A stretch of DNA of 6,096 nucleotides from Candidatus Zhuqueibacterota bacterium 4484_188 (lineage in GTDB: Bacteria; Calditrichota; Calditrichia; RBG-13-44-9). This document shows, piece after piece, positions 5,744 to 6,096 of this stretch. The notes below the pieces were generated by a model. That model was not told where the DNA came from, did not search any database, and was given only the letters and a program-made list of their open reading frames with translations. The stretch covers positions 1 through 6,096 of the forward strand of contig MVCZ01000038.1 in the NCBI GenBank assembly GCA_002049825.1, in the 5' to 3' direction. Each line of letters opens with the position of its first letter. Within the stretch, counting starts at the first letter, position 1. A program made the position numbers and the translations under genes.

Positions 5744-6096
5744 TTACCGGACAACCGCCAATTTATCCGTTTTCTCCACGGAAGTTGTGCCGTCATCAAC
5801 CACGATTTTATACAGGTAAACGCCGTTGGCAATCAGGTCGCCGTCCCAGTCGCGACCATCCCAGTAGATCTTATTGAACCCCATTTGGGCGATTCCCTGA
5901 ATTTCCTGAATTTTCCTGCCGGTTACTGTGTAAATGGAAATGTTTACCTGCGCGTCACTTACACCTGCGCGTCACTTACACTTACCGGCAAAGCCAACTG
6001 GAATGTGAAATAGGTGTCCTGGCTGAAGGGATTTGGGAAATTGACAATGTCATAAATATTCAACTCGGTTGCCACACTGGTCCGGAAGGTGACCAG
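5744..6096 (-). pseudogene. C-terminus of a secreted protein with FlgD-like/type IX sorting-type domain, frameshifted (5' end outside window)
   Basis: Reading in from the window edge, frame one gives a beta-rich stretch with IYDIVNFPNPFSQDTYFTF and then PVSVSDAQV, and meets TAA at 5959-5961. In another frame the domain continues at once: NISIYTVTGRKIQEI, then GFNKIYWDGRDWDGD, ANGVYLYKIVVDDG and KTDKLAVVR, with a natural TAA at 5744-5746. This is the FlgD Ig-like fold used as the C-terminal sorting or anchoring domain of many exported FCB proteins. The WDGRD.DGD...ANGVYLYK...KL.V.R form recalls C25 (gingipain/PorU-like) proteins, but the catalytic region is outside the window, so the parent is unknown. 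The break is caused exactly by the 17-bp tandem duplication at 5946-5979. Removing one copy gives 111 continuous residues. As read, the protein is truncated at 5959 and would lack most of the domain. It may be a real mutation, a reversible switch or an assembly error. Confidence 0.8.
5946..5979 (-). repeat. Perfect 17-bp tandem duplication, two copies, in a coding region
   Basis: The plus-strand unit ACCTGCGCGTCACTTAC occurs at 5946-5962 and again, identically and without spacing, at 5963-5979. Seventeen is not a multiple of three, so the second copy shifts the frame and creates the TAA at 5959-5961. The following bases start another partial copy (AC then TTAC). A nested 6-bp repeat, GTAAGT twice on the minus strand (5974-5985), abuts it, which suggests slippage-prone sequence. 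Confidence 0.95.

Noticed and set aside
5618..6013. 131-codon plus-strand open frame at the right end
   Set aside because: It runs opposite to the FlgD-like domain, whose conserved motifs (PNPF, WDGRD, GVYLYK) are unmistakable on the minus strand. The plus-strand translation shows no family signal.

Overview
The window reads like a piece of a bacterial chromosome from the FCB superphylum, perhaps a Calditrichota/KSB1/Ignavibacteria-type lineage. This placement is inference. It rests on a C-terminal FlgD-like/type IX sorting-type domain at the right edge, an M16 peptidase pair, signal-peptide TPR proteins and AT-rich leaders that often lack a strong Shine-Dalgarno sequence. Every gene I can support lies on the minus strand, so transcription runs from high to low coordinates. 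I see no tRNA, rRNA, CRISPR array, insertion sequence or phage gene.

In the direction of transcription, the window opens inside a gene whose 3' end is at 5744. Its last ~110 residues form a secretion/anchoring-type domain (PNPF, IYTVTGRKI, WDGRD.DGD, ANGVYLYK, KLAVVR). A perfect 17-bp tandem duplication at 5946-5979 breaks the reading frame and puts a stop codon in the middle of that domain. Deleting one copy restores a clean frame to the natural stop. This is the most notable feature of the window.

After an intergenic stretch with a perfect TATAAT element come two M16 metallopeptidase genes separated by only 4 bp. The first (4157-5476) has the complete zinc site HxxEH...E but lacks the Arg/Tyr pair of the C-terminal half. 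The second (2761-4152) has lost all three HxxEH residues but keeps the Arg/Tyr pair. Together they look like a heterodimeric protease with a split active site. A 72-bp gap with a small hairpin leads to a secreted or membrane-anchored TPR protein (1606-2688), possibly in the same operon.

A 291-bp gene-free spacer with a second TATAAT element precedes a cytoplasmic TPR protein (160-1314) that has a distinct N-terminal beta-rich domain. At the left edge, a strong GGAGG ribosome binding site and the first 18 codons of another gene with a signal-peptide-like N-terminus run off the window (56 to 1).
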